Positions 46,258 through 56,961 of a DNA stretch of 64,000 bases are shown here, one piece after another (position 1 is the first letter of the stretch; each line of letters opens with the position of its first letter). A program made the position numbers and the translations under genes. The notes under the pieces were generated by a model. It saw only the letters and a program-made list of their open reading frames with translations, was not told where the DNA came from and did no database searches. The DNA comes from Pieris napi (lineage: Eukaryota; Arthropoda; Insecta; Lepidoptera; Pieridae): assembly GCF_905475465.1 (NCBI RefSeq), contig NC_062250.1, forward strand, positions 8,392,501 to 8,456,500. Direction: 5' to 3'.

Positions 46258-46402
46258 GAGTTAGTTTCTTGCCCATTCTTCTCCACACGAAACTACCTTT
46301 TGGAAGGGGCAACTAGAATCATCTTTGTATTTTTTTTTGACTTTCAAAGGTGCCATTTTAGGTGGTCTAATTGAAATAAATGATTTGACTTTGACTTTAT
46401 GT
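46258..46402 (+). repeat. LINE 3' end with (TTTGAC)n tail
   Basis: TTCTTGCCCATTCTTCTCC, GGTGGTCTAATTGAAATAAA then TGATTTGACTTTGACTTTAT. Tail style resembles the intact LINE but the sequence is a different family. Confidence 0.6.
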
Positions 46403-46412
46403 ACACGCGTTA

Positions 46413-46432
46413 GAAGTTATACTTCTTTGGCG
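46413..46432. repeat. Solo terminus of the GAAGTTATACTTC MITE
   Basis: GAAGTTATACTTCTTTGGCG only; the rest of the element is absent. Confidence 0.5.
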
Positions 46433-47180
46433 TAACAAGATAAAAATATTTTAAAAAATTTATCTTTCGCCTTATTCTACGTTTGTAGAAAAAAAACAAT
46501 AGAAAAAAGGTATAAATTAATACATTGTAAGTTTTATTATAACGCATTATCTAGTTAAGGAAAGTTTATTTAAATATCACAAAAAAATAATTCCGAAATA
46601 TTTAAAGAAATGGACATTTTTGAAGTTTTAATTTTTACATATTGACTATGCCAACTTCAGGGTGTCGGTGTCGGTCGGTTTGTGACGGTTTGCACTCGCC
46701 TCGTAAAAATTTACTCTCATTATTTTTCCTATATTATATTATAAAAGTCAATTTGTTAAGTAATAAGAAATACTTTTTATTTTATTTTGTTGATTTGGTT
46801 AGGCATTTCTTGAACTTTATTCAGTTTTTTTTTCCCACTAGGGTTGCCTGGAAGAGATCGCTTGTTAGCGATAAGGCCGCCCGTTGCATCCTTAATAATT
46901 TATGTTACATGTTTTTAATGGAATACTGGGGTAAATCATTTTGCCGCAAATCCAGGTTCAAGTAATGGAATAAAACTACGAGTCTTACCCTTACTGTCTC
47001 AACATGTTACTTGGCCAGTTCTGACTTCACACATATATAGTTTTAGTAAAATTAAAATCATGAAACCGATATCAAAGTCACCTGTATGAATGTGAAATTA
47101 GTCTAAAGTTGACTTAGCGGTTGTATTAAATTTCGGCGATAGCAATTTGTTTTAAAATACCTAAAAAACTATCAAACAAT
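46433..47180. other. Non-coding stretch with a repeat scrap
   Basis: 46843-46905 (TTGCCTGGAAGAGATCGCTT, GCGATAAGGCCGCCCGTTGC) is a widespread repeat scrap, with weaker copies near 21535 and 33245. The open frame 46642-46965 spans it and is not a gene. Confidence 0.45.
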
Positions 47181-47186
47181 GCATCT

Positions 47187-47307
47187 GCTGCCTTGCGATT
47201 CTGTAACTCACTTTTCGAACTCTCACAGCGGTTTTCGCAGCGGCGGTCGCGCTCAAATCAGTTGTGAAGCAGAGTTCGTATAAGAGTTACAGAATCGCAA
47301 GGCTGCT
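47187..47307. mobile_element. Small inverted-repeat element (MITE-like, ~121 bp)
   Basis: GCCTTGCGATTCTGTAACTC-type ends at 47191-47210 and 47284-47303 in inverted orientation, with inner GAACTCT/AGAGTTC arms and a GC-rich core (GCGGTTTTCGCAGCGGCGG). A related GTTACAGAATCGCAGGGCTG occurs at 2783-2802. The target duplication is not clear. Confidence 0.6.
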
Positions 47308-48045
47308 AACCAATTTGGGAATCCTTTAAAAAAACTAAAAAGCTAGCACACTAAGTCGTTTTTATGTCAATTAATGCAAAAAATTAGTACGAAACGATAA
47401 GCATGTTGCTATGCTCTTCTATGTATACACAAAGAATTGTGGAGAGCAGTCGGAGAACGTGCTTCATCGCCAATCTGACACCACTCGACTTCAGGTCACG
47501 CGGTACAGTAGACTCTGGCTGCTCCAATTTTTGAATTATTTCAATTCCAACCTCTTAAGACTTTAAACTGGTATCTTCCGTTTCTATCTTTGTATTAGTC
47601 AAAAGCAATTTTAATATAGAGAAGAGGCGCGTGACTGCAACTCCGCGATCGAACTCTGTCTCTCTCTAGAGTATATTTTCTATATTGATTTTTATACTAT
47701 ACAAATATTATAAGATTTAAATCAAGAATTATTAGTTTTGTATACGCGAGTACTACACATTTAAATATTTATAAACGCGTTTTTGTTACATTGTTATATC
47801 TGCTTTGTAATGGAAAAATCTAGAATATTGCAAATACTTTGTGGTCACGTTAATATAGCAACACTAGCTGCCCCCGCGAACTTCTTCGAACCTAAAACCT
47901 TTTTAGTACATACTAACATGGAACATTTTGCTATGCTACCCCACAGACTGTTCGGTTTTCTGGGATGAAAACTTTTTAGGTTTTTCTGTGATTTTTCTCT
48001 CTATATATATAAAACCTCAGAGTTCAAGTTCTTAACTAACAAACA
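47308..48045. other. Non-coding stretch
   Basis: Nothing recognised; the frame 47783-47968 has no family match. Confidence 0.5.
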
Positions 48046-48049
48046 AAAA

Positions 48050-48307
48050 ATATGGGTCGATCGTAGAGGGTAGATGAAAATTAAGGGTTGTATGTAATTT
48101 TGTATATTGCATCAAAAAAAAAAAATTAAAAAACATTTTTGGGGTGGACAGTGGACACCCCATATCACTTATGGGTTTGAAAGATAGATAGTAGCCGATT
48201 CTCAGACTTCCTGAATATGCATAAACAATTCCATAAGAATCGGTCGAGCCGTTTCGGAGAACTATGGGAACGAACATTGTGACACGAGAATTTTATATAT
48301 ATAGAGA
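48050..48307 (-). mobile_element. Non-autonomous Helitron, family A, 3'-truncated
   Basis: Minus strand 5' A|TCTCTATATATATAAAATTC and the family-A body. The CTAG end and hairpin are missing. Confidence 0.65.
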
Positions 48308-49594
48308 TAAGACTTATTAAACGTCTGTACATAATATAATACATTCCCGTTTATACAAGACTAATATTATTTAAACGTTAATTTATAGTTATAATTTTTG
48401 AAGACACTTCTGAAACTTACTGTATAATAGTGCGTAATGTAATAACTAATACGATAGACACATAGCTCAAAGACAAAGGAAGACAATATATTTTTTAAGC
48501 TTAAGGAACACTAGTGGAAATTGTCGTGTCTTATTGAATGGTTCACGTCTAGCAGCTTTATTTACGGCAGCTGAGTTTATTGTGTCCAGACCGATTCTTA
48601 TTAGTGCTTAAACCGTCAATACACAATTTGTTTTCAACGTTCTTCCGTTTTAATTACAAGTTCAATAAGGTTTTTTTTAAGACTTTAGTTAATCAAAATG
48701 CTATAGAATAATATGAGGTGTTATTATCACTAGAGATTAAATGTAATAAATCGTATATTAAATGTTTAATATATTATACACGCATATCTAATATATATTA
48801 ATATGCTTATTATATAATTAAATACATTTATTAGTCATCATAACAAATATACAGTATTTACAATTTCCTTAGTCTACATTTGTTATTATATAATAACAAT
48901 AATAATAATTAATATTATAATTATTATTTTTTTATCTACATAGTACCTATTATTATATTGGAAACCAGTCAGAAATATAGTTAACGGTAATTCTGAACAA
49001 CACAATCGATTTTTTTTCGCATCTGGCAACTCTGCTAGTAGGTTGTAAGAAAACAACCTCTACATTTAATTTTAAAAAATAATAATTTTAAGGGTTTAAA
49101 CTTAGTTAAATTAGGGTAATATAGTTAAAAATAAGATTTGTGTATAATATAAAGTGATTATACAGTGTTTTTTTGTCGCGAGATATTGGCAAAACAGGGA
49201 TCTAAAACCGGCTGTCAACTCAACGCCTTAACGGTAACGTAGTTTAAAATATCGTCAAACCTGGGGAGTATTTTGTTCTATTTAAGTTATATTTACTGAC
49301 TACATAAGATCATAAAATACTGCTCAGTTTTTGGAGCTACGTCCATCACACATTGGCACGGTTTATGTCTCATTTTGCTTGACAACTAGTGGAAGCAAAA
49401 TCGACGACGAAAACATTCGCCCAGACAATTAATACCACATAATTTACTTGACAAAATAAGCCCATTTTGTGTGTATTTAGGTTTCATTATATATTTATAG
49501 GTAATAAATAGTACAACTACCACCACTCACACATAACAGTTATATATACATACCTTTTTCGCTTGTTCATTGCATACAGTCCCTATTATACAAT
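48308..49594. other. AT-rich stretch and probable LINE 5' UTR
   Basis: 48700-48970 is extremely AT-rich. The part from about 48960 to 49594 probably includes the 5' UTR of the LINE, but its 5' end and target duplication could not be fixed. Confidence 0.35.
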
Positions 49595-51070
49595 ATGATG
49601 ACTCGCAGAGGCTTGGCTTTGCAAGAAGAGTCTAAACTTAAATTAGCACTGACTGAATTGCAGTCTTGCAGGGATTTATGTACCCAGTTAACAAGTGAAA
49701 GAGAAGAAAATGAAAAAGAACTCTTAAGTGTGCTGGAAGGCAACAGGAAGCTCAAAAATGAAATGTCCTTGCTATTTCAAGAAAATAATTCACTCAAAGA
49801 TCAGTGTGTTATGCTTCAGCAGGAATTAAATAAACTTGATAGTTATGGTAATGAGTATGAAGTTGCTTTGCTGCGCATAAGAAGTCTTGAAAAACAGCTA
49901 TTGGAGGCTCAACAATATATTAATAACCTGGAGGCAGTATCACAAAGTGTAAAAGATACACACACAAACATTTTATATAATACATTAATTCATGATTCAG
50001 GTTCTACACCAACTCATAATGTAAAAAGTTTAGGTAAAAACAAAATAAGAAAATATATTAAAATTAATAAATACATTAAAAAGACACAGAAGCTAGTAAA
50101 ACAATATAGAAATGTAAACAGTGTGGATTTAAAAGTTCAAAACACACAACTTCAAAATGAACTTGACTTGCATTTAATTGAAACTGAAAATGCTAAATTA
50201 AAATATGAATCTGACACATTAGATTTAAAAACAGAAATTTTAAAATTACAAGAACTTACAAACAGTCTCACTTCTAAATTTGAAGAATCACAATGTATGG
50301 TAGAAAAATATTCTTCTGCAATGGAAGATCTGCTTCAAATTTCTAATTACACCGCAGAATGTTATGAGCAATTACAGAATAAAACTTATGGTTGCAATTA
50401 TAAAAGCCTCCAATTACCACAGACATCACAACACACTCACAGCCTCACCTACACCACAACAAACACTCAGTTAAAGGAAAAAATTAAGGCAAAAGAAAGG
50501 AATTTAATGTATTCCGATGAAATGGGTAAGGACATGGGTACTATTGTACAATTAAATGACGGCCAAACATTTATAAACAGCTGCTATCCCAATGCCACAT
50601 TTAAAAACATTGTGAAAAATCATATAATCAAAAACAATGATAAATGTAATAATTTAATAATTTTTATAGGGAACAGGGGAAATGTAAATAAACATGATCT
50701 TTTAGTATTATATGAAAAACTTTCTTGTTTAGACTCTAAGAGGATTGTTATGTTTACATTTCCCTATAGCCAAAGCTTTCCTAAGGAAGAAAATGACACA
50801 AGATATATTCTTAATCAAACATTGCATACATTGGCAATGTATAATGATAAATTTTGTGTCATAGATACCAATAGGTATACAAAAAAGTTTTTTATTACAA
50901 AGGGTAGATATTATTACCTACCTGCTTTCTTAAAAAGACAGATAGCTGTTTCGCTATCATATTTTATAGAGATGACAGCCAAGAATTTGGCTAGACCCCT
51001 TGCTTCTATTGAGCAAGCATTAGATTATAAGACCTTGGAAGAAATTCCAAATAATATTTATTTAAATTAG
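49595..51070 (+). CDS. LINE ORF1 protein (491 aa): coiled coils plus SGNH-like C-terminal domain
   Basis: Nucleic-acid chaperone-type ORF1 of the LINE. Start is the first ATG pair (MM) at 49595. Residues ~5-125 and ~175-265 are Leu/Glu/Lys-rich heptad coiled coils (ESKLKLALTELQ, LKDQCVMLQQELNKL, LKTEILKLQELTNSL). The region between is Lys/Asn-rich (KSLGKNKIRKYIKINK). Residues ~335-475 form a globular domain with the rhythm of an SGNH/esterase fold (LIIFIGNRGNV, RIVMFTFPYS, FCVIDTNRY), like the esterase domain of some CR1-type ORF1 proteins. The catalytic residues are not clearly present, so it may be degenerate. No zinc knuckle seen. Ends TTA AAT TAG directly at a possible -1 slip site. Fold assignment is inference. 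Confidence 0.8.
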   Translation: MMTRRGLALQEESKLKLALTELQSCRDLCTQLTSEREENEKELLSVLEGNRKLKNEMSLLFQENNSLKDQCVMLQQELNKLDSYGNEYEVALLRIRSLEKQLLEAQQYINNLEAVSQSVKDTHTNILYNTLIHDSGSTPTHNVKSLGKNKIRKYIKINKYIKKTQKLVKQYRNVNSVDLKVQNTQLQNELDLHLIETENAKLKYESDTLDLKTEILKLQELTNSLTSKFEESQCMVEKYSSAMEDLLQISNYTAECYEQLQNKTYGCNYKSLQLPQTSQHTHSLTYTTTNTQLKEKIKAKERNLMYSDEMGKDMGTIVQLNDGQTFINSCYPNATFKNIVKNHIIKNNDKCNNLIIFIGNRGNVNKHDLLVLYEKLSCLDSKRIVMFTFPYSQSFPKEENDTRYILNQTLHTLAMYNDKFCVIDTNRYTKKFFITKGRYYYLPAFLKRQIAVSLSYFIEMTAKNLARPLASIEQALDYKTLEEIPNNIYLN

Positions 51071-53973
51071 ATAATAGGACAACAGAGCACCACTCTTGCA
51101 ATAATAAGGTAAGTATATTATGTGATAAAATTCATTCCCAAAAAATTATTGTGGTTCATCAAAATATACAGGGGATGAAAAATAAAGAATTAGAAATTGA
51201 ACTATTCTTGAATAGTCAAAATATAGACTTTTTGTGCATAACAGAGCACTGGCTAAAAAAATATGAAGTTTTGTTTAATTTTTGTAACCACAGGGTTGGT
51301 AGTGTGTTTTGCAGAGAAAGTGCAATTCATGGTGGCTCATTAATCCTAATAAGTAAAAAACTTAAATGCAAAGAAAGAAAGGATATTATCAGCCTCTCTG
51401 TAGAACTAACTATTGAAATCTCCTGTGTGGAACTGGAGCAATTCATTGTTGTATGTCTATATTGTCCTCCATCAGCTGTCTATAATAATGTTGAAAATGT
51501 ATTAGAGGAGATATTGTGTAAATTAGTAAAGTGTAATAAAGGGCTAATTGTGTGTGGGGACTTTAATGTCAATTTACTTTGTCATTCTAATTCAAGTGTA
51601 CGCATACTTAGTCTTTTTCGTTCATACAATTTAATAAATCAATTTCATTCACCCACAAGAATAACAGCTAGCACCGCAACTTGTATAGATAACATATATA
51701 GTGACATAGCCCCTTTGAATGTTTGTATTTTCAATAGATTTAAATCTGATCACACTGGTCAATGGTTTGAATTCCAATTAAGGAAACAAAAAACATGTAA
51801 AAAGAAGAAAATTGTGATAACTCCTATTACAAATGACCGTTTGGACAGATTTAGAGAAGCATTGGTCTATAGAATGCCATTTCTGTGTGGCAACTCATCC
51901 CCTAATAATTTATACAATACTTTTTTTGGATCATTTATTGATGAATTCAAGAAAGTATTTACTCAAAAGACTTTATTGGTCTCTGAGAAAACAAGTTTCT
52001 GTGACTGGGCAAATGAGGAGTTACACAGGAAAAGGTTAAAATTATATGAAATCTATGACGAAATGCAATATAACACTAGTGTGGAATTTAGGGAATATGT
52101 TAGGTTGTATTCAAATAATTTCAAAAAAGATTGCAAAACTGCAAAGTCTCAATATTTAAGTTCAAAAATAAAAAATAGCATGGATAAAGTAAAAGCTACC
52201 TGGAAAATAATAAATGAAGAATCAGGTAAAACGTCTGACAAACGAACTGATTATATGTTAAAAGTTAAAGGGAAGTTAATAAAATCTGACCCAGAGGTAG
52301 CTTCTTCTTTTGAAGAGTTCTTTACAAATGTACCACTAAATACGACCAAGTCCCTAGATTCTTCACCTGCTGCTGCGATCTCATTGCTAGAAAAATGTGT
52401 ACCTGAATGTAATATTAAATTTCAGTTTAAACATATAACTTGTAATGATATCGTTAAAACTTTTAAGCTTATTAATTTAAAAAAAAGTAAAGATATATGG
52501 GGTATGTCAACAGTCATTTTAAATTCCGTTATTAATGTAATAAGCTCTGAATTGTCTATAATTTTTAACAGCTGTATCGATTGTGGAGTCTTTCCGGACG
52601 AAATGAAATTAAGTAAGATTACACCGTTGTTCAAGGCAGGTAGTGAGTCTGATCCGTCAAACTTCAGACCTGTTTCCGTGCTCCCTGCGTTGAGCAAAGT
52701 TTTTGAAAAGATAATGCTAGACCAGCTTTCTTTACATTTTAATAAAAATAAACTCTTACATAATAAACAGTATGGTTTCACTAAGGGTCGCTCCACAATC
52801 GATGCCGGTGTGAAGTTGATTTCGGACATATTTAACGCCTGGGAAGAATCATATGATGGAGTCGGCGTCTTTTGTGACCTGTCAAAGGCCTTTGACTGTG
52901 TTCATCCTGATATACTCGTTGGAAAGCTTCAACACTATGGCGTTGATGGCAAAGCTTCCAGCCTGATGAATTCATATTTAAAGGGAAGGATCCAAAGAGT
53001 TCATGTCAATGGAGTCACCTCTCCGGGTTCGCAGGTATCAATGGGCGTCCCCCAAGGATCGATTCTCGGGCCTTTCTTATTTCTGATTTACATAAATGAC
53101 CTCCCATTCTTTGTCAACGAAGTTCATGAGATGGTATTGTTTGCTGATGACACTTCACTTCTATTTAAAGTGAATAGGAATAACGTATTATTGGACGATG
53201 TAAACAATTCTATCTCTCGTATAGTTAACTGGTTTAATGTAAATAACTTATTGCTTAATGAGAATAAAACAAAATGTATTAGATTTACAACTACTAGCGT
53301 AAAGCGAGATATTGGTAACCTGAAAATTAAGGACAGTGAACTAAACTTTGTTGACAAAACTGTTTTTCTAGGCATAACAATAGATAGTAAACTCCAATGG
53401 GGCCCACACATAGAGACTCTTTCGAATAGGCTGAGCTCTGCAGCATATGCAGTAAAGAAAATCCGACAGTTTACTGATGAGGACACGGCTAAAATTGTGT
53501 ATCATAGCTACTTTCATAGCGTTATGTCGTACGGCATTTTATTGTGGGGTGCTGCTGCAGAGGTTCAATCCATATTTGTGCTGCAGAAGCGGGCTGTTCG
53601 GGGTATTTGTTGTGTTTCTCCGAGGGAGTCGGTACGGAATAAGTTTAAGGAATTAAATATTATGACACTATCTGGTCAATATATTCTTGAAGCCTTGTTG
53701 TATGTCCAAAAAAATATAAACGATTTTAAAACAAATGGTGACTTTCACCAGTATAATACGCGAAATAGAACTAATTTGAGTGTACGACCAACCAGGCTCC
53801 AAAAGATAAACCACTCCTTATATGGAAATTGTATTCGTTTTTACAACAAACTCCCAAGCGCAATTAGAGAATTATCACTAAATAAATTCAAAGTCCTCGT
53901 TAAACGAAAATTAATCAACAAAGCTTTTTATAAATTTGAGGACTACTTAAATGATCCTAATCCTTGGGATTGA
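51055..53973 (+). CDS. LINE ORF2: apurinic endonuclease plus reverse transcriptase
   Basis: Replicase of the LINE: nicks target DNA and reverse-transcribes its RNA there. The frame is open from 51055, overlapping ORF1 by 16 nt in the -1 register. The first ATG (51175) lies after the endonuclease motif NIQG, so initiation there would cut the active site. APE endonuclease motifs: HQNIQGM, ITEHWL (Glu), LYCPPS, GDFNVNLL (Asp/Asn), FKSDHTGQW (His). Reverse transcriptase: FRPVSVLPALSKVFEK, QYGFTKGRSTIDA, FCDLSKAFDCVHPDIL, GVPQGSILGPFLFLIYINDL and the catalytic FADDTSLLF (codon 53140-53151), then thumb and C-terminal tail. No internal stop. No RNase H seen. Expression route is unproven: -1 frameshift, reinitiation or a non-AUG start. 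Confidence 0.9.
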   Translation, partial: YLFKLDNRTTEHHSCNNKVSILCDKIHSQKIIVVHQNIQGMKNKELEIELFLNSQNIDFLCITEHWLKKYEVLFNFCNHRVGSVFCRESAIHGGSLILISKKLKCKERKDIISLSVELTIEISCVELEQFIVVCLYCPPSAVYNNVENVLEEILCKLVKCNKGLIVCGDFNVNLLCHSNSSVRILSLFRSYNLINQFHSPTRITASTATCIDNIYSDIAPLNVCIFNRFKSDHTGQWFEFQLRKQKTCKKKKIVITPITNDRLDRFREALVYRMPFLCGNSSPNNLYNTFFGSFIDEFKKVFTQKTLLVSEKTSFCDWANEELHRKRLKLYEIYDEMQYNTSVEFREYVRLYSNNFKKDCKTAKSQYLSSKIKNSMDKVKATWKIINEESGKTSDKRTDYMLKVKGKLIKSDPEVASSFEEFFTNVPLNTTKSLDSSPAAAISLLEKCVPECNIKFQFKHITCNDIVKTFKLINLKKSKDIWGMSTVILNSVINVISSELSIIFNSCIDCGVFPDEMKLSKITPLFKAGSESDPSNFRPVSVLPALSKVFEKIMLDQLSLHFNKNKLLHNKQYGFTKGRSTIDAGVKLISDIFNAWEESYDGVGVFCDLSKAFDCVHPDILVGKLQHYGVDGKASSLMNSYLKGRIQRVHVNGVTSPGSQVSMGVPQGSILGPFLFLIYINDLPFFVNEVHEMVLFADDTSLLFKVNRNNVLLDDVNNSISRIVNWFNVNNLLLNENKTKCIRFTTTSVKRDIGNLKIKDSELNFVDKTVFLGITIDSKLQWGPHIETLSNRLSSAAYAVKKIRQFTDEDTAKIVYHSYFHSVMSYGILLWGAAAEVQSIFVLQKRAVRGICCVSPRESVRNKFKELNIMTLSGQYILEALLYVQKNINDFKTNGDFHQYNTRNRTNLSVRPTRLQKINHSLYGNCIRFYNKLPSAIRELSLNKFKVLVKRKLINKAFYKFEDYLNDPNPWD
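51061..51067 (+). promoter_or_regulatory. Candidate -1 ribosomal frameshift heptamer
   Basis: T TTA AAT in the ORF1 frame, fitting X XXY YYZ, immediately followed by the ORF1 stop TAG (51068-51070). Slipping back one base leads exactly into ORF2. A weak AGAG/CTCT stem (51084-51096) is the only obvious downstream structure. Confidence 0.45.
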
Positions 53974-54160
53974 ATTGCTCCAGTTCAAACAATTTGTATG
54001 ACAATACTTGGCGATTAAAAAGAGTGGCGGAAAGTTTCTTGCCAGTTCTTCTTACCCGCTCTACGCCCTTGACTTGCGAACTGGTAGTAAATGTAAATTT
54101 ACGATTAATTTAACTTGACTATTCAAAAGTGTACTTGGTTACCTACTTGAATAAAGATAT

Positions 54161-54181
54161 TTTGAGTTTGAGTTTGAGTTT
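54161..54181 (+). repeat. (TTTGAG)n LINE tail
   Basis: Three to four tandem TTTGAG units end the LINE; the same tail closes the antisense copy at 42306. Confidence 0.85.
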
Positions 54182-54182
54182 G

Positions 54183-56958
54183 ATAAAAAATGAAATACAT
54201 AAAAGAAAGAAAGTGATTTACCTATTAGGTTTTAATTAAGCAATACACAAAAACCAAACATAGAATAATTTGCATAATTCAGAGACAAAAGTATTTTTTA
54301 CAATAAATTCACGTTAGGCTGAGGACTTTGGCCAACCAAGGTTTAGGTAGTCTTTAGTTGAATTGGATACTTTGAAATACTGAGCATAACGGATAACCAT
54401 ATCACATGTTTGCCTCTTTACAGTTGGAGATTCCTAAGATAATATCCAGTATTAACTTAACTCATAAACTCTGTATTAAATTCACTAGCAAAAATATACA
54501 TGAAATCAGAAACCGAGGTACTCAACGATATTAAAAACGTTTCGCGGTGCATTTTCAAGAAAATATTGCTAAAAACTGCTGGCTATCAACAGATTATAAT
54601 ATGTAAATACAAAGATGTTGCAATCTGGGAAACAATAGAAGAAACAGTAGCACAGTTTTCGCTTAATCATCTGTTCAAGGGTAGGTAGGGGTTTAATTTA
54701 TTATAGCTACAGATTCTTAGGTTGCTAAAGTTTTTTTAATTGCAACATTACTTATATCTTCTTCTTATAGTTCAATCTCCTTGCGAAAGTTGGCGATCAT
54801 CATTGCTATTTTAGACTTGGTGTTTTAAACAAACCATTGTCTAAGGTTTTCCAACTAAGACGTGCGTCTGCGGCCAGGTCTCCTTCTACCGGCCACTTTG
54901 CCTTATATGATTGGTTGAAGGAGCTCGTATGTTTTGGTGTTACGTAAAATGTGTCCGAAACTCAAGCTTCCTTATATACTGTACATTACTTTTATAGTTT
55001 TATTTTGAAACCTGTATTGTAAAAACTATAAAGCTTGTGACGCTATGATGGTCTGAAGTGAGTGCTCTGCAAAGCTAAGATTAAGATGTATTATGTATTA
55101 AAGTAAGATGGCTAACGTGGTAGGCCCTCATTGCTTGATGGTATTAAGCTGTAACAATCAAAAACTGAAAGAGATAACGACTGGGTTCTCACTGGATCAG
55201 GCCAAGCCTGAAGCACAAGAGAATAGCCGTCAATGTTTGATAGCTGATATTGAAAAGCTTGGTCACCTATTATGCCTAACAGGATATTAAATTTAACAAA
55301 GTTATAATGATTATTGCATCAAATAATTAAGTTAAGCCACGGCTATTAAGTGTATTCAAAAGTAAAATTCTTTGATTATTTGAACAATACCGAAACGTTT
55401 CACTAAAGTGTTTTTGTTATTAGAATTTGACACTTTCACAGTGATAAAAACATAAAACGAATTTCATAGGTATAAAGTCAACAAATGTTGGAAATTGTTT
55501 TAACATTAATTTTAAAATGAAAACGTGCCGGATACAAAATGTTTTTACCCGACAACTGCACTCCCGTGACATAATTTAATTCCTCACTCAATGGGATGTT
55601 ACGTAGCACATACCTAGACTTTATTATTCCGTAGACAACCCACATTTTACAATATATAAATTTTTTGCTAGTCCCCTGAGGTCAAATACGATTACGTATA
55701 TATACGTAATACTTGTCAAAGTCAACTGGAATTGTCATAATTATATCACATGACATTAAACTCTAAAAGAACTCTTATCGATGGACAGATAATGTTGATG
55801 TTGTCTAAAATAATTATAAATAATTTTATATCTTAATTCTGTTTATTACTAATCCGACAACGAGACATGGGGAAGACAAATTTCGGTATGTTTCATTGGT
55901 TACTTTTTTAAAGCTGAATCTGGGAACAGCCCATTACTTACTATCATACATTTTTCACCTAATCCAAATAATACATCCGAATAGGTAACAATACCTCCCG
56001 GTTATGCGTTAAATTTTGTTGGCAAAAACAATCTTTAAATTCTTAAAATTAACATATTTTTTTAATTCAACGTCCATCATAATATCAAGAAACTCACTGT
56101 GGTATTAAATCAACTGAATTTTTAATCAGATTTTAACACAAAAAGACTTACTTGATATATCTAGAATAAATTACGTTGCAATGCAATATGAAATAAAATG
56201 TTTGTAATAGTATAAATAGTTTAAGAACTCAAAACTCCCAAGCCTCATCTTAGTCTAGAGCCTCACCTCCAGAATTTGTTCTGGTCATAGCTTCATCTGT
56301 ATACTAGCATGCTTTATTCTCACTGAATTAAAAAAAAAATATTTCATAATAAAGTAGTTATTCGGTAAGCGTTCATAGTTCTACAAGCCCTCAGCACGCG
56401 TCGCTCACTAGAATTTTTCACCTTTAGAACGCGCTCTTTTGACTTGACAAGAGGTTTTCACAAATGAAGGTTTATGAGGAATGCATTTCAAGGTCGCGCC
56501 AAGGTCGAGGTGAAGAGGCGCGGAATGAATAAATGTTTTTAATATTTTCAAGTTGGGTTGGTGTTAATTTTTTGTTCACAGATGAGTTTTATTGAGAGAA
56601 TACCTCGGGCGAGGTACGAGTTTATTTACTGTGAATTTGTAATTGCGGTTTTATGAACGCCTAAAGGTATTCGAGGCATTCGAAGGTTCTAAAAAGGGAT
56701 AGGTCAAAAGATAAAGGCTCACCTCAATAAGGGTGAACTAAAAACTGTACCGCCTTTTCGATTCTATACACTTTTTAAATCATATAAACAACGGAAAAAT
56801 TACTAAAAAAGACACATAAATTGCTAATGGGTTGGGTATACTTTTTTTTTTAAATAACGAATTTCATATACTTTTTACCCATTTCATATTTTTCAACCCA
56901 ATGTGATTACCAAATAGCTTCATTCACACAATATCCCTTATATTCAAAGAATGAAGGC
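54183..56958. other. Non-coding stretch
   Basis: 54740-54965 looks like a decayed antisense retroelement piece (TGCGTCTGCGGCCAGGTCTCC). 56390-56530 is GC-richer (CAGCACGCGTCGCTCAC, GGTCGCGCCAAGGTCGAGG) and unexplained. Frames 54500-54688 and 55108-55290 match no family. Confidence 0.4.
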
Positions 56959-56961
56959 TAA

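Larger units (their letters stand above)
49595..54182 (+). mobile_element. Apparently intact two-ORF LINE (Jockey/CR1-type), 5' border unresolved
   Basis: ORF1 (49595-51070), ORF2 (open from 51055 to 53973), a ~190-bp 3' UTR with AATAAA-like signal and a (TTTGAG)n tail at 54161-54181. Both frames are undamaged, so this looks like a recent and possibly mobile copy. A truncated sister is at 42306-42800. The exact clade within the APE-endonuclease LINEs was not determined. Confidence 0.88.

Noticed and set aside
46642..46965. 107-codon open frame
   Set aside because: Low-complexity hydrophobic translation crossing a known repeat scrap.
52422..53486. Minus-strand open frames of 135 and 120 codons inside the LINE
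   Set aside because: Antisense shadows of the intact reverse-transcriptase frame; no independent motif.
54500..55290. Small genes at 54500-54688 and 55108-55290
   Set aside because: Short, no splice context, no family resemblance.
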